Source of the DNA: DATLGB01 sp963726825
GTDB taxonomy: Bacteria; Actinomycetota; Thermoleophilia; Solirubrobacterales; Solirubrobacteraceae
Direction of reading: 5' to 3'
DNA length: 64,000 nt
Assembly: GCA_963726825.1 (NCBI GenBank)
Contig: CAVSDT010000001.1
Coordinates: 744,001 to 808,000 of the forward strand
The notes under the pieces are model-generated. The model saw nothing but the letters and a program-made list of their open reading frames with translations. It searched no databases and was not told the DNA's origin. Every line of letters begins with the position of its first letter. The first letter of the stretch is position 1. Below, in pieces: positions 35,303-44,449 of this stretch. A program made the position numbers and the translations under genes.

Positions 35303-37111
35303 ATGCTGGACCACCGCGTCTACCGGGTGGCGTTCATCCCGGCCCTGGTGGCCCTGTTCGTCGCCGCCTTCTCGCTGACCGATCGCCCCTCCCCGCGCAC
35401 GACGCGGTTGGCGCCGCTCGCCTTCGACCCCGTGCGGGCCTTCGGGGTCGGCGACGACCCGGCGCGCAACTCGCTGCGCGAGCTCGCCGCGGCGTTCCCG
35501 AACCGCCGTGCCGGCTCGCGCGGGGACCGCCGCCTGGCCGACCGCGTGGCGCGCGCCTTCCGCGCCTCCGGCTTCGCGCAGGATTCGGTGCGCCGCCAGG
35601 GCTTCGAGGCCGACACGGTCGACGGCCGCCGCGACATCGAGACCGTCACCGCCGTGCGTCAGGGGCTGTCGACGCGCTCGATCGTGGTGCTCGCCCACCG
35701 CGACGCGCTCGCCGGTCCCGCCGTGGCCGAGCTGTCGGGGACGGCGCTGCTGCTCGAGCTCGCGCGCCTGTTCGCCGGGCGCGACCTCAACAAGACGATC
35801 GTCCTCTCCTCCGTCTCCGGCGGGACGGGGGGGTTCGCGGGCGCGCGGGAGGCGGCCGAGGCCGCGCCCGGGCCCGTGGACGGCGTGTTCGTGCTCGGCG
35901 ACGTGGCGTCTTCGGCACTGACCCGGCCGTTCGTGCTGCCGTGGGCCAACGGCGCCGAGCGGGCTCCGCTCGGGTTGGAGCGCACCGTGCAGAGCGCCCT
36001 GCGCCGGGAGCTGCGCACCGATCCGGGTGGTGCCCGCGCGCCCGCCCAGCTGCTGCGCCGCGCCCTGCCCCTGACGCTCGGCGAGCAGGGCGTCGTCGGT
36101 GCCGCGGGCCTGAAGGCCGTCCTGATCTCCGCCTCCTCGGAGGGGCGGCCGCAGCCGGACGCGCCCGTCTCCCGCGTCCGCTTCGAGCAGTTCGGCCGCG
36201 GCGTGCTGCGGGCCCTGACCGCCACGCTGGAGACCGGGCGCACCCCGCGGGCGGGACCGGCCTTCACCGGCGGCTCGGGGATCGTCACCATGCGCCGGCT
36301 CGTGCCCGACTGGGCCTTCCGCCTGCTCGTCGGGACCCTCATCCTCCCCGCGCTGATCGTCGCGATCGACGCGTTCTTCCGCGTGCGCCGCCGGGGCCTG
36401 CCGATGGGCCGCTGGAGCCTCTGGGTCGGCGCGCTGCTCGTCCCCGTCCTCGCCGCGTGGGGCTGGTCGCGCCTGATCGACCTGACGACGCTCGTGCCCG
36501 CGCTGCCCGCCCCCACCGCCGGTGGCGCGGTCCCGCTGCAGGCGGCCGGCCTCGCCGCCATGGTGACCACCGCGCTCGTGTTCGCCGGTGCGGCCTGGTG
36601 GGCGGCGGTGCAGCTGCGCCGGGGCGGCGCGATGCGCGAGGTCGGCACGGGCGGCGCGGCCGCTGCGTCGAGCGCGATGCTGGCGCTCACGACCGGCGCC
36701 GTGTGGCTCTGGGACCCGTACGCTGGCCTGGTGCTCGTGCCCGCCACCCACGTGTGGCTGCTCGTGGCGGCGCCGGAGAGCCGGTTGCGCGGGCGGCCCG
36801 CCGTTCCCGTCGCCCTGCTCGGCCTCATCGGCCCGCTGCTGATCGTGCTGGGCTACGTCGGCGTGTGGTCGCTCGGCCCGGTCGAGGCGCTCTGGACGGC
36901 CTGGGGGCTGATGGCCGGCGGCGTGCTCGGCCCGGCCACGATGGTCGTCCTCGCGGTGCTGTTCGCCGCCTTCGTGACCACGCTCATCGTCGTGTGGCAG
37001 CGCGGCCGGACCGACCGGCCGCTCCCGCCCGAGCGCCTGCGCACGCGCGGGCCGACGAGCTACGCGGGCCCCGGCTCGCTCGGCGGCACGGAGTCCGCCC
37101 TGCGGCGGTGA
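35303..37111 (+). CDS. Membrane protein with degenerate M28-like peptidase domain
   Basis: A 602-residue protein: one N-terminal membrane helix, a luminal/extracytoplasmic alpha/beta domain (about residues 50-300) and seven or so helices after residue 335. The domain resembles M28 zinc aminopeptidases: SRSIVVLAHRDA is like the IVVGAHYDS strand and RDLNKTIVLSSVSGGTGG matches the RTIRFVFWDGEE strand. But several expected metal and catalytic residues (second Asp of the GANDDGSG loop, the Glu-Glu pair) are absent. It may be a non-catalytic descendant. The stop overlaps the GTG of the sortase, so both may act together at the envelope. Substrate unknown. Confidence 0.6.
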   Translation: MLDHRVYRVAFIPALVALFVAAFSLTDRPSPRTTRLAPLAFDPVRAFGVGDDPARNSLRELAAAFPNRRAGSRGDRRLADRVARAFRASGFAQDSVRRQGFEADTVDGRRDIETVTAVRQGLSTRSIVVLAHRDALAGPAVAELSGTALLLELARLFAGRDLNKTIVLSSVSGGTGGFAGAREAAEAAPGPVDGVFVLGDVASSALTRPFVLPWANGAERAPLGLERTVQSALRRELRTDPGGARAPAQLLRRALPLTLGEQGVVGAAGLKAVLISASSEGRPQPDAPVSRVRFEQFGRGVLRALTATLETGRTPRAGPAFTGGSGIVTMRRLVPDWAFRLLVGTLILPALIVAIDAFFRVRRRGLPMGRWSLWVGALLVPVLAAWGWSRLIDLTTLVPALPAPTAGGAVPLQAAGLAAMVTTALVFAGAAWWAAVQLRRGGAMREVGTGGAAAASSAMLALTTGAVWLWDPYAGLVLVPATHVWLLVAAPESRLRGRPAVPVALLGLIGPLLIVLGYVGVWSLGPVEALWTAWGLMAGGVLGPATMVVLAVLFAAFVTTLIVVWQRGRTDRPLPPERLRTRGPTSYAGPGSLGGTESALRR

Positions 37112-37878
37112 GCACGACGGAGGACTCGGGGCTGCCGCAGCAGCTGCTCCCGCGCCAGGAGGCGCCGGACGGGGCGCCGCCGCCGCGCACGCCGAGCGTG
37201 GCGCGCCGGACCGCGCGGGCCCTCTCGAGCGTCCTGATCGTCGCCGGCCTGCTCCTGCTCGCCGACGCGGGGCTGACCGTCACCTGGCAGGAGCCGCTCT
37301 CGGCGGTCTACGCCAAGACGCAGCAGGGCGGCCTCCAGTCGGACTTCGAGGCGCTGCAGCGCACGGCGCCGACCGCCGTCGAGAAGCGGGCGCTGGCGGC
37401 GCTGCCGAGCCCGCGCGCGCGGATCGCCTTCGCGGCCCGCGCCCTGAACCGCAAGGTCTCCGACGGGGACGCGATCGGGCGCATCAAGATCCCCAGGATC
37501 GGGGTCTCGCACGTGATCATCGCCGGCACCGGCACCCAGGACCTGCGCAAGGGGCCGGGCCACTACCCGTCCACCCCGATGCCGGGGGCGCCCGGGACGG
37601 TCGGGATCGCCGGGCACCGCACGACCTACGGCGCGCCGTTTCGCGAGGTCGACAAGCTCAAGCGGGGCGACCGCATCACGGTGCAGATGCCGTACGCGAC
37701 GATCACCTACCGCGTCGAGCGCCTGCGCATCGTCCCGCCGTCCGCGACGTGGGTCGTGGATCGACGTTCGTACGACCGGCTCGTGCTCACCGCCTGCCAC
37801 CCGCTGTACAGCGCGGCACAGCGGATCGTGGTGTTCGCCCGCCGTGTACGCGAGACCCCCGCCGGCCGGATCTCCTGA
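37108..37878 (+). CDS. Sortase (class E-like)
   Basis: A 256-residue transpeptidase with an N-terminal membrane anchor (about residues 36-55) and a C-terminal sortase beta-barrel. The catalytic triad is visible as His in GIAGHRTTYGAPF (about residue 170), Cys in VLTACHPLYS (about 231) and Arg in AAQRIVVFAR (about 241). The TxTACHP form is nearest class E. No LPXTG-type substrate gene is seen beside it. GTG start overlaps the upstream stop. Probably anchors or processes a surface protein; the collagen-like protein at 54956 has no recognisable sorting motif. Confidence 0.9.
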   Translation: MSTTEDSGLPQQLLPRQEAPDGAPPPRTPSVARRTARALSSVLIVAGLLLLADAGLTVTWQEPLSAVYAKTQQGGLQSDFEALQRTAPTAVEKRALAALPSPRARIAFAARALNRKVSDGDAIGRIKIPRIGVSHVIIAGTGTQDLRKGPGHYPSTPMPGAPGTVGIAGHRTTYGAPFREVDKLKRGDRITVQMPYATITYRVERLRIVPPSATWVVDRRSYDRLVLTACHPLYSAAQRIVVFARRVRETPAGRIS

Positions 37879-38032
37879 GATGCGCAAACGGGGTCTTCAC
37901 CCGATCATCATGTGTCGAGGCCGAGCCGATCAGCTTCGCGTGACCATCGCAGCCCACCGATACCAGGCCATGGATGGCCGGTCGGACGCTCGTGACGGGC
38001 GGTTTCCGCGGCCGTCGCAGACCTCAGAACCC

Positions 38033-38161
38033 ATGAACCCAAGGACGGGACACGTGCAGACGCTTCGCATCGAGGTGGACAAGACCCTGTACCAGGTCGA
38101 CGCCGACCAGGTGGCCGACGCCATCCTCAAGCGGCTGCTGGACGGCCGGTCGATCAAGTAG
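38033..38161 (+). CDS. Small FlgM-like protein
   Basis: A 42-residue protein. Its C-terminal two thirds read TLYQVDADQVADAILKRLLDG, close to the sigma-28-binding helix pattern of anti-sigma factor FlgM (YkVD...vAdaIl). A GTG at 38054 is an alternative start with a good Shine-Dalgarno (AGGACGGG), giving 35 residues; this may be the real start. It lies between the sortase and thiL. Whether it binds a sigma factor is not established. Confidence 0.6.
   Translation: MNPRTGHVQTLRIEVDKTLYQVDADQVADAILKRLLDGRSIK
38042..38049 (+). promoter_or_regulatory. Shine-Dalgarno favouring GTG 38054
   Basis: AGGACGGG ends four bases before GTG 38054 and decides between two start codons for the small FlgM-like gene. 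Confidence 0.45.
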
Positions 38162-38182
38162 GCGACGGGCGGGCCGGCACCG

Positions 38183-39142
38183 TCAGCGATGCTCGAAGCC
38201 GCGCCAGTCGGCGGCTGAGGCGTCGCCCACCAGGTCGAGGCCGGCGGGGCCCTCCTCGACCGTGCCGATCCACCGCAGCCCAGCCGCCTCCGCGGCCCGC
38301 ACGGCGTGCTCGGGCACGCAGGCCAGCAGCTCGAAGTCCTCGCCGCCCGTGACGGCCAGCCGCCGCGGATCGACGCCGACCGCGGCGGCGACGGTCGCGA
38401 CGCCGTCGGCGACCGGCACCGCCTCGAGGTCGACCACGAGGCGCGCGCCCGACGCCCCCGCGACATGCCGGGCGTCCGTCGCGAGCCCGTCGGAGAGGTC
38501 GATCAGCGCGTGGGCGCCCGCGCGCGCGAGCGCCTGCCCGGCCTCCAGGCGCGGGACCGGCCGGCGGTGCGCGGCGAGCAACGCCGCCGCCTCAGGGACC
38601 TGCGCAGGGTCGGCGCGCCCGTTCAGCAGCGCCAGGCCCGCGGCGGAGGCGCCGAGGGGGCCGGTGACGCCGATGCGGTCGCCCGGCCGCGCGCCGTCGC
38701 GGCCGACCAGCCCGGCGGCGGTCGCCGCCCAGCCCGTGACCGTCACCGCGATGGTCAGGGCCCTGCCCGCCGCCAGGTCGCCCCCGGCGATCGCGACGCC
38801 GCCGGCCGCCGCGACCGCCTCGGCGCCCGCGGTGAGCGCGAGCGCCGCGTCGTCGTCGAGCTCGGGCGGGAGGACGACCGCGAGGTAGGCCTCCCCGGGC
38901 GCGGCGCCCATCGCGGCGATGTCGGAGAGGGCGGCGGCCATCGCGCGCGCCCCGACGTCCTCGGGCGTCGAGGTCGCGAGGGTGAAGTGCGTCCCGTCGG
39001 TCATGACGTCGACCGAGACGGCCTGCACGCCGGCGCCGAGCGTCCGCACGACCGCGGCGTCATCACCGATCCAGCGCTGCACGCGTGCGCCGCGGGGCGT
39101 GAGCGCCGCGCGGATCGCGGCGATCAGCGCGAGCTCGCCCAC
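38183..39142 (-). CDS. thiL: Thiamine-monophosphate kinase
   Basis: A 319-residue PurM-fold kinase converting thiamine phosphate to thiamine diphosphate. Motifs: RWIGDDAAVV near residue 25, ALSDIAAMGA, LSDGLATDARH and TGGEDFELLA. Start at 39142. Its stop is 22 bases from the small FlgM-like stop (convergent). It follows the PBP1A gene 12 bases downstream, with no functional link. Confidence 0.92.
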   Translation of the reverse strand: MGELALIAAIRAALTPRGARVQRWIGDDAAVVRTLGAGVQAVSVDVMTDGTHFTLATSTPEDVGARAMAAALSDIAAMGAAPGEAYLAVVLPPELDDDAALALTAGAEAVAAAGGVAIAGGDLAAGRALTIAVTVTGWAATAAGLVGRDGARPGDRIGVTGPLGASAAGLALLNGRADPAQVPEAAALLAAHRRPVPRLEAGQALARAGAHALIDLSDGLATDARHVAGASGARLVVDLEAVPVADGVATVAAAVGVDPRRLAVTGGEDFELLACVPEHAVRAAEAAGLRWIGTVEEGPAGLDLVGDASAADWRGFEHR

Positions 39143-39154
39143 GCCGCCGACGGT

Positions 39155-41350
39155 CTAGTTGCCGTCTTGTGGCGCGGACTCGTAGAGCGCCGGGTCATAG
39201 CCCTGGCCGCCCGTGTCGGCGCCCGTGCCGCCGCCCGTGTCGGTGCCGCCGCCGCCCGTGCCCGCCCCGGTGTCGGTGCCGGTCGCGGGGTCGGTCCCGG
39301 TGGTGGTGCCCGGGGTGGCGTCCGTCGGCGCGTCGGCGCCGGGAACCGGGGTCGCGGACGGATCGACGCTCGTGTCGCCCGACGGGCCCGTGGACTGCTT
39401 GCCCCCGGCGTAGCGGCCGAAGAAGGGCTGGGCCTTGAACGCCTCCTTGGGGGCGGAGAAGGACCCGCAGTAGCCGCCCTTGGCCTGCATCATGTAGTCG
39501 TGCCAGATCTCGGCGGGGAAGGTGCCGCCGGCGACGGGGCCGCCGTGGTACTCCGTGTACATGTGCACGGAGGCGTTGGGATAGCCGACCCACACGGCGG
39601 TGGAGAGCTTGGGCGTGTAGCCGACGAACCAGCCGTCGGAGTGCTCGTCGGTGGTGCCCGTCTTGCCGGCCGCGGGGCAGCCGATGTTCGCGGAGGTGCC
39701 CGTTCCGCCCTTCACGTTGGCCTCGAGGATCTTCGTCGCCTCGGCGGTGACGCCGTCGGAGAAGCGCCGCTCGCCGCGGGGCCGCAGCTTGGGCGGCAGC
39801 TTCTTGCCCGAGAGGACCGTGCCGTCGGCCTCCTTGATCTTGATGATCGCGCGCGGCCGGTGGTAGACGCCGCCGGAGGCGATCGTCGCGTAGGCCGTGG
39901 CCATCTCGAGCGGGGAGACGCCGTTCTCGAGCCCGCCCAGCGTCTCGGCCGGGTAGCCGTTGAGCTTGGACGTGATGCCGAGCTTCTTCGCGGTCTCGGC
40001 GACCTTGTCGGGCCCGAGGTCGAGCGCGAGCTGCGTGTAGACGGAGTTGTCGGAGCTCAAGGTCGCGCGGACGAGGTTCTCCGTGCCGCCGTAGGTGCTC
40101 GAGTAGGTCTTGACCTTGATCGGCCCGTACTGCGGGTCGTTGAAGTCCAGCGGCTTGGAGACGTAGGTCGTCGAGTTCGGGTCCACGCCGCGATCGAGCG
40201 CGGCCATCAGCGCCATCACCTTGAACGACGAGCCGGGCTGGCGGTGACCCTGGGCGGCGAGGTTGAACTTCGACTTCCCGTAGTCGGCCGAGGAGGCCAT
40301 CGTCTCGATGTTGCCGTTGGCGGGGTTGACGGAGACGATCGCCGACGAGGGACCGATGCCCGCGAGCTTGCCCTGGATGGCCGCGCGCGCCTCCTGCTGC
40401 TTGTCGAGGTCCACGGTGGTGTAGACGCGCAGGCCGCCGCGCTTGACCTCGCGCCGGGGGAAGGACTCATAGAGCTTGTCCTGCACGTAGTCGAAGAAGA
40501 AGCCCTCGCGGCGCTTCTGGAAGTACGTCGACATGTCGATGTCGAGCTTGGAGTCGATCGCGTCGATCGCCTCGGCCCGCGTGATGTAGCCCTGCTTGGC
40601 CATCGCCCGCAGCACGTCGTCGCGGCGGTTCTTGGCGGCGGAGGGGGAGCGCACCGGCGAGTACTCCGACGGGGCCTGCGGGAGGCCCGCCAGCAGCGCC
40701 GACTGGCTGAGCGACAGCTCGGAGGGCGCCTTGTTGAAGTACGTCTTGGACGCGGCCCACACGCCGATCGCGGCCTGGCCGCCGTAGGTGCCGTACGGGA
40801 CGTTGTTGAGGTAGGTGTTGAGGATCCAGGGCTTGGAGTGCTTGTCCTCGAGCTCCTCCGCGAGCTTGGCCTCACGGATCTTGCGCGTGTAGGTCTTCTC
40901 GTTGCCGATGTAGAGGTTGCGGATCAGCTGCTGCGTGATCGTGGACGCGCCCTCGACGTCCTTGCCCGCCTCCGCGTTGCGCACGGCGGCGCGGACGATG
41001 CCCTGGTAGTCGACGCCCGAGTGCTTGTAGAAGCGGGAGTCCTCGATCGCGACGGTGGCGTCCTTGATGTTCTGCGGGATCTGGCTGTTCGGGATCGCCT
41101 TGCGCAGCTCGTCGGCCTGGATGACGCCGAGGCGCTTGCCGTCCTTGGCGTAGACGAGCGAGAAGCCGCCCGGGTCGCGCGCCTTGAGCGAGTCGATCGG
41201 CGGCGCGGAGGCCGCGATGGAGAGGACGTAGCCGACGGCGCCGAGGCCGGCGATGGCGAGGAACGCCACGATGACGCCCGTGCCGAGCAGCAGCTTCGAA
41301 CGCGGCTTGCTGCGGGAACGGCTGCGGCGTTTGCGGGCGGAGCGACTCAT
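39155..41350 (-). CDS. Bifunctional penicillin-binding protein 1A
   Basis: A 731-residue class A PBP: short basic cytoplasmic segment (SRSARKRRSRSRSKPRSK), one membrane helix, GT51 glycosyltransferase (IEDSRFYKHSGVDY, GASTITQQLIRN, NNVPYGTYG), transpeptidase with SSFK (PGSSFKVM), SDN (LSSDNSVY) and KTG (GKTGTTDEHSDGW). After residue 655 is a Thr/Gly/Pro/Asp-rich low-complexity tail (about 75 residues) not needed for catalysis. Polymerises and cross-links peptidoglycan. Class I by transpeptidase layout. Next to thiL by position only. Confidence 0.95.
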   Translation of the reverse strand: MSRSARKRRSRSRSKPRSKLLLGTGVIVAFLAIAGLGAVGYVLSIAASAPPIDSLKARDPGGFSLVYAKDGKRLGVIQADELRKAIPNSQIPQNIKDATVAIEDSRFYKHSGVDYQGIVRAAVRNAEAGKDVEGASTITQQLIRNLYIGNEKTYTRKIREAKLAEELEDKHSKPWILNTYLNNVPYGTYGGQAAIGVWAASKTYFNKAPSELSLSQSALLAGLPQAPSEYSPVRSPSAAKNRRDDVLRAMAKQGYITRAEAIDAIDSKLDIDMSTYFQKRREGFFFDYVQDKLYESFPRREVKRGGLRVYTTVDLDKQQEARAAIQGKLAGIGPSSAIVSVNPANGNIETMASSADYGKSKFNLAAQGHRQPGSSFKVMALMAALDRGVDPNSTTYVSKPLDFNDPQYGPIKVKTYSSTYGGTENLVRATLSSDNSVYTQLALDLGPDKVAETAKKLGITSKLNGYPAETLGGLENGVSPLEMATAYATIASGGVYHRPRAIIKIKEADGTVLSGKKLPPKLRPRGERRFSDGVTAEATKILEANVKGGTGTSANIGCPAAGKTGTTDEHSDGWFVGYTPKLSTAVWVGYPNASVHMYTEYHGGPVAGGTFPAEIWHDYMMQAKGGYCGSFSAPKEAFKAQPFFGRYAGGKQSTGPSGDTSVDPSATPVPGADAPTDATPGTTTGTDPATGTDTGAGTGGGGTDTGGGTGADTGGQGYDPALYESAPQDGN

Positions 41351-41402
41351 GGCGAAGGTCCCAGGGTAGGGATCCGCCTCTTCGACGCCGGCGGTCTGAC
41401 TC

Positions 41403-42167
41403 CTATGGCGATGGCGGGAGCAGACCCGCCTGGGACAGGACCTGCAGGCAGCGCGCGCGCAGGTCGGCCTCGCGCGCGTTGCGCTCCGTGGCCAGCGCCG
41501 TGCCGTCGGTGACCTCGAGCCGGATGCCGGCCGGCGTCGCCTCCGCCACGAGCACGTCGCCGGCGAGCGCGCGGGTGGCCGCCCCGACGTCGGCGTCCGG
41601 GCGCAGCCACACGTCGGTGGCGACGGCGAGCGCCTCCGGGGCGAGCGAGTCGTTGCGCAGCACGGCGGAGACGACCGTGTCGTTGGGCACGACGACGCGG
41701 CGGCCGGGACCCGTGCGCAGGACGGTGTAGGAGAGCGTGACGTCCTCGACGACGCCGGCGACGTCCTCGAGCTCGACGTGGTCGCCGATCCGCAGCGGCT
41801 GGGTGACGGCGATCATCAGGCCCGCCACCACGTTGGCGAGGGTCTGGCGGGCCGCGAAGCCGACGATCGCAGCGGCGATCGCGCTCGAGGTGAGGATGGT
41901 GGTCCCGAGCGTGCGCAGGGCATCGAAGCGCGACAGGGCGATGGCGACCCCGACGCCGAGCACGACGGCGTAGACGAGCCGTTCGAGCAGCGCGATCCGC
42001 GTCCGGGCCGCCGCGCCCAGGTCCTCGCGCAGGACGGCGGCCGCCCCCTGCTTGGCGCGGCGGGCGAACAGGTGCCGCAGGATCCAGACGACCACGACGG
42101 CGACGAGGATCGCGGTGCCCGCCCCGACCCACTGGTCGGTCCTGACCGTGGCAGCATGGACGACCAT
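41403..42167 (-). CDS. Small mechanosensitive channel (MscS family)
   Basis: A 254-residue MscS-like channel. After an N-terminal helix there are two more helices and the pore-lining helix with SSAIAAAIVGFAARQTLANVVAG, then the beta domain QPLRIGDHVELEDVAGVVEDV and RRVVVPNDTVVSAVLRN. All are MscS hallmarks. It should relieve turgor on osmotic downshock. The ATG (42165-42167) overlaps by two bases the ATG of the divergent HAD gene at 42166, so the two divergent starts share CATG. Confidence 0.88.
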   Translation of the reverse strand: MVVHAATVRTDQWVGAGTAILVAVVVVWILRHLFARRAKQGAAAVLREDLGAAARTRIALLERLVYAVVLGVGVAIALSRFDALRTLGTTILTSSAIAAAIVGFAARQTLANVVAGLMIAVTQPLRIGDHVELEDVAGVVEDVTLSYTVLRTGPGRRVVVPNDTVVSAVLRNDSLAPEALAVATDVWLRPDADVGAATRALAGDVLVAEATPAGIRLEVTDGTALATERNAREADLRARCLQVLSQAGLLPPSP

Positions 42168-42876
42168 GGCGCCGCAACCTACGCATGCGGGCGGCGGACC
42201 TCCGCCACCACGGGCGCTGCTGCTCGACTGCCTCGGCACCCTCGTCGCGCTCGAGCCGCCGGGGGACCACCTGCGCGTGGCGCTGCGCGAGCGCCTCGGG
42301 GTCCATGTCACCCCGGCGGCGGCCGACGCGGCGATGCGGGCCGAGATCGCCTTCTACCGCCCCCGGATGCACACGGCGTCGGACGCGGGGTCGCTCGCGC
42401 GGCTGCGGCGCGCGTGCGCGGGCGTCGTGCGCGCGGCGCTGCCGGCGCTGGCCGGGGTGGCGGAGGAGGCGGTGCTGGACGCGCTGCTGGCCGCCCTGCG
42501 CTTCCGGGCCTTCCCCGACGCCGCGCCGGCGCTGCGCCGCTGGCGGGCGGCGGGCCTGCGCCTCGTCGTCGTGTCCAACTGGGATGCGTCGCTTCCGGAG
42601 GTGCTCGAGCGCACCGGCCTCGCCCCGCTCGTGGACGGCTGGGTCGCCTCCGCCGTGGTGGGGGCCGCCAAGCCGGACCCGCGGCCGGTGCGTGCGGGGC
42701 TGCGGCTCGCGGGGGTGGCGGCGGGCGAGGCCTGGCTCGTGGGGGACACGCCGGCGGCCGACGTCGCCGGCGCCCGGGCGGCCGGGGTGCGTCCGGTCCT
42801 GATCGACCGCACCGGGTCGGCCGCTGGCGCGGACGCGGTCACGTCGCTCGACGACGTGCTGCCGTCCCTACCGTGA
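42166..42876 (+). CDS. HAD-superfamily hydrolase
   Basis: A 236-residue HAD phosphatase. Motif I is LLLDCLGTLVAL (nucleophile Asp, with the second acid replaced as in DxxGTL variants), motif II VVVSNWD, motif III lysine in GAAKPDPRP and motif IV GDTPAADVAGARAAG. Similar to small phosphatases such as HDHD3; substrate not predictable. The ATG at 42166 overlaps the divergent mscS start codon. The stop overlaps the GTG at 42873 in front of the CPBP protease (GTGA). Confidence 0.85.
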   Translation: MAPQPTHAGGGPPPPRALLLDCLGTLVALEPPGDHLRVALRERLGVHVTPAAADAAMRAEIAFYRPRMHTASDAGSLARLRRACAGVVRAALPALAGVAEEAVLDALLAALRFRAFPDAAPALRRWRAAGLRLVVVSNWDASLPEVLERTGLAPLVDGWVASAVVGAAKPDPRPVRAGLRLAGVAAGEAWLVGDTPAADVAGARAAGVRPVLIDRTGSAAGADAVTSLDDVLPSLP

Positions 42877-42884
42877 GCGGGGCG

Positions 42885-43817
42885 ATGAGCGACGACACGG
42901 TGGACGCCGGCGGGCGCCTCTGGGCCCGTCCCGAGGCCCCCGACCTCTCCGAGGACGGCGAGCGGAGCCGTCCCGGGTCGTGGCCGGGCCTCGAGCCGTC
43001 GCAGTCGCGCGCCCCGGCGCGGGAGGACGCGGGCCGCACCCCGCCTGACCTGCGCGCGTGGTGGGCGGGCTTCGCAGCGATCGTGGCCGGCTACGCCGTG
43101 GCGATCCTCGGCGTCGGCATCATCGCCGCGATCGCCGGGACCGTCGAGGGCCCCGGCGTCACCATCACCGGGACCTACCTCCAGGACTTCGCGCTGTTCG
43201 GCGCCGCGTTCGTCTTCGCCCGGCTGGGCGGCTCGGCGGGCGGCCTGACCACGCTGGGATGGCGGCCGCCGGCCTCGGTGGGGAGGGCGGTCGGCGCCGC
43301 CGCGGCGGTGATGGTCGCCTTCTGGATCTTCTCCGCCGTCTACGGCCAGGCCGTCGGGCTGTCGGACGCGACGGAGGAGACCGTCGACGCGCTCGGCCTC
43401 AAGACGGGCACGGTGCGGCTCGTGGCCTCCGCGGTCCTGTTGACGCTGGTGGCGCCGATCGTCGAGGAGACGCTGTTCCGCGGGCTGCTGTTCGGCGCTC
43501 TGTGGCGCTGGAAGGGCTGGGTCTTCGGGGCCGTCGTGTCGGGCATCGTGTTCGGCGGCATCCACGCCGGCGGCGCGCCGGCGCTCGCGCTGCCCGCGCT
43601 CGCGGCGCTCGGCTTCGGCCTGGCCGTCCTCTACTGGTACACGGGGTCCCTCCTGCCGTCGATCGCGCTCCACGCGCTCAACAACGCGATCTCGCTCTCC
43701 TTCGCCGCGGACCTGGCCCCGGGGACGGCCGTGGCGGTCGTCGTCGGGATGCCGGCGCTGGCCGTGACGCTCGCCTGGGCCGTCTCCACCCGCCTGTCCG
43801 TCCCCGCGCGGGCGTAG
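42885..43817 (+). CDS. CPBP intramembrane metalloprotease
   Basis: A 310-residue Abi/CAAX-protease-like protein with a Pro/Ser-rich cytoplasmic N-terminal region of about 55 residues and eight or so helices. Catalytic motifs are APIVEETLFRGLLFGAL (EExxxR, about residues 190-195), FGGIHAGG and HALNNAISL. GTG at 42873 (GTGA overlap with the HAD stop) is an alternative start four codons earlier. Function unknown in actinobacteria; related proteins process prenylated peptides or bacteriocin precursors. It ends 12 bases before pyrE. Confidence 0.9.
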   Translation: MSDDTVDAGGRLWARPEAPDLSEDGERSRPGSWPGLEPSQSRAPAREDAGRTPPDLRAWWAGFAAIVAGYAVAILGVGIIAAIAGTVEGPGVTITGTYLQDFALFGAAFVFARLGGSAGGLTTLGWRPPASVGRAVGAAAAVMVAFWIFSAVYGQAVGLSDATEETVDALGLKTGTVRLVASAVLLTLVAPIVEETLFRGLLFGALWRWKGWVFGAVVSGIVFGGIHAGGAPALALPALAALGFGLAVLYWYTGSLLPSIALHALNNAISLSFAADLAPGTAVAVVVGMPALAVTLAWAVSTRLSVPARA

Positions 43818-43829
43818 GTTGGGGCGTCG

Positions 43830-44384
43830 ATGGACGCCACCGCGAAGGACACCCTCGTCGCCGAGCTGCGCGAGCACGCGCTGATCGTCGGCGAGGTCAC
43901 GCTGACCTCGGGCCGGACCGCCCAGTACTACGTCGACGCGAAGCGGGCGATCCTGCGTCCCGCCGGGTTCCGCGCCCTCGCCACCCTCGTGGCGGGGTTC
44001 GCCGCCGAGTGCGGCGCGACCGCCGCGGGCGGCCTGACCATGGGCGCCGACGCGCCGGCCTGCGCGGCCCTGGCGGGCGGCGCCGACCTGACCGCCTTCT
44101 TCGTGCGCAAGGAGACCAAGTCGCACGGCCTCCAGCGCCGCATCGAGGGCCCGCCGCTCGCGCCGGGCGAGCGCTGCCTGATCGTCGAGGACGTCGTCAC
44201 CACCGGCGGCTCCACCCTCCAGGCGATCGAGGCGGTCCGCGACGCCGGCCACGAGGTCGTCGGCGTGGTCTCCGTGCTCGACCGCCTCGCCGGCGGCGCC
44301 GAGGCCATCCGGGCCGCGATCGACGGCGCGCCCTACCTCGCGCTCGCGACGATCGACGACGTGTACCCGGACCGCCCGGAGTAG
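43830..44384 (+). CDS. pyrE: Orotate phosphoribosyltransferase
   Basis: A 184-residue pyrimidine enzyme making OMP from orotate and PRPP. The PRPP-binding loop is LIVEDVVTTGGSTLQA (about residues 115-130); QYYVDAKRAILRPAGF and FVRKETKSHG also match the family. ATG at 43830. Last gene before a structured intergenic region and tRNA-Arg. Confidence 0.95.
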   Translation: MDATAKDTLVAELREHALIVGEVTLTSGRTAQYYVDAKRAILRPAGFRALATLVAGFAAECGATAAGGLTMGADAPACAALAGGADLTAFFVRKETKSHGLQRRIEGPPLAPGERCLIVEDVVTTGGSTLQAIEAVRDAGHEVVGVVSVLDRLAGGAEAIRAAIDGAPYLALATIDDVYPDRPE

Positions 44385-44389
44385 CGGCG

Positions 44390-44444
44390 GGTTCGCTCGT
44401 CGGACCACCCCGTCCCGGCGGCGGCGTGGTCCGGCTCGCGAACC
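44390..44444. repeat. Long hairpin A after pyrE
   Basis: Outer arms GGTTCGC and GCGAACC, inner arms CGGACCAC and GTGGTCCG, separated by opposing 4-base internal loops and a 17-base top loop. The structure is followed by a second hairpin of the same design (44450-44504). Could be the pyrE terminator; the paired layout also looks like a repetitive palindromic element. Confidence 0.75.
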
Positions 44445-44449
44445 GTCGG

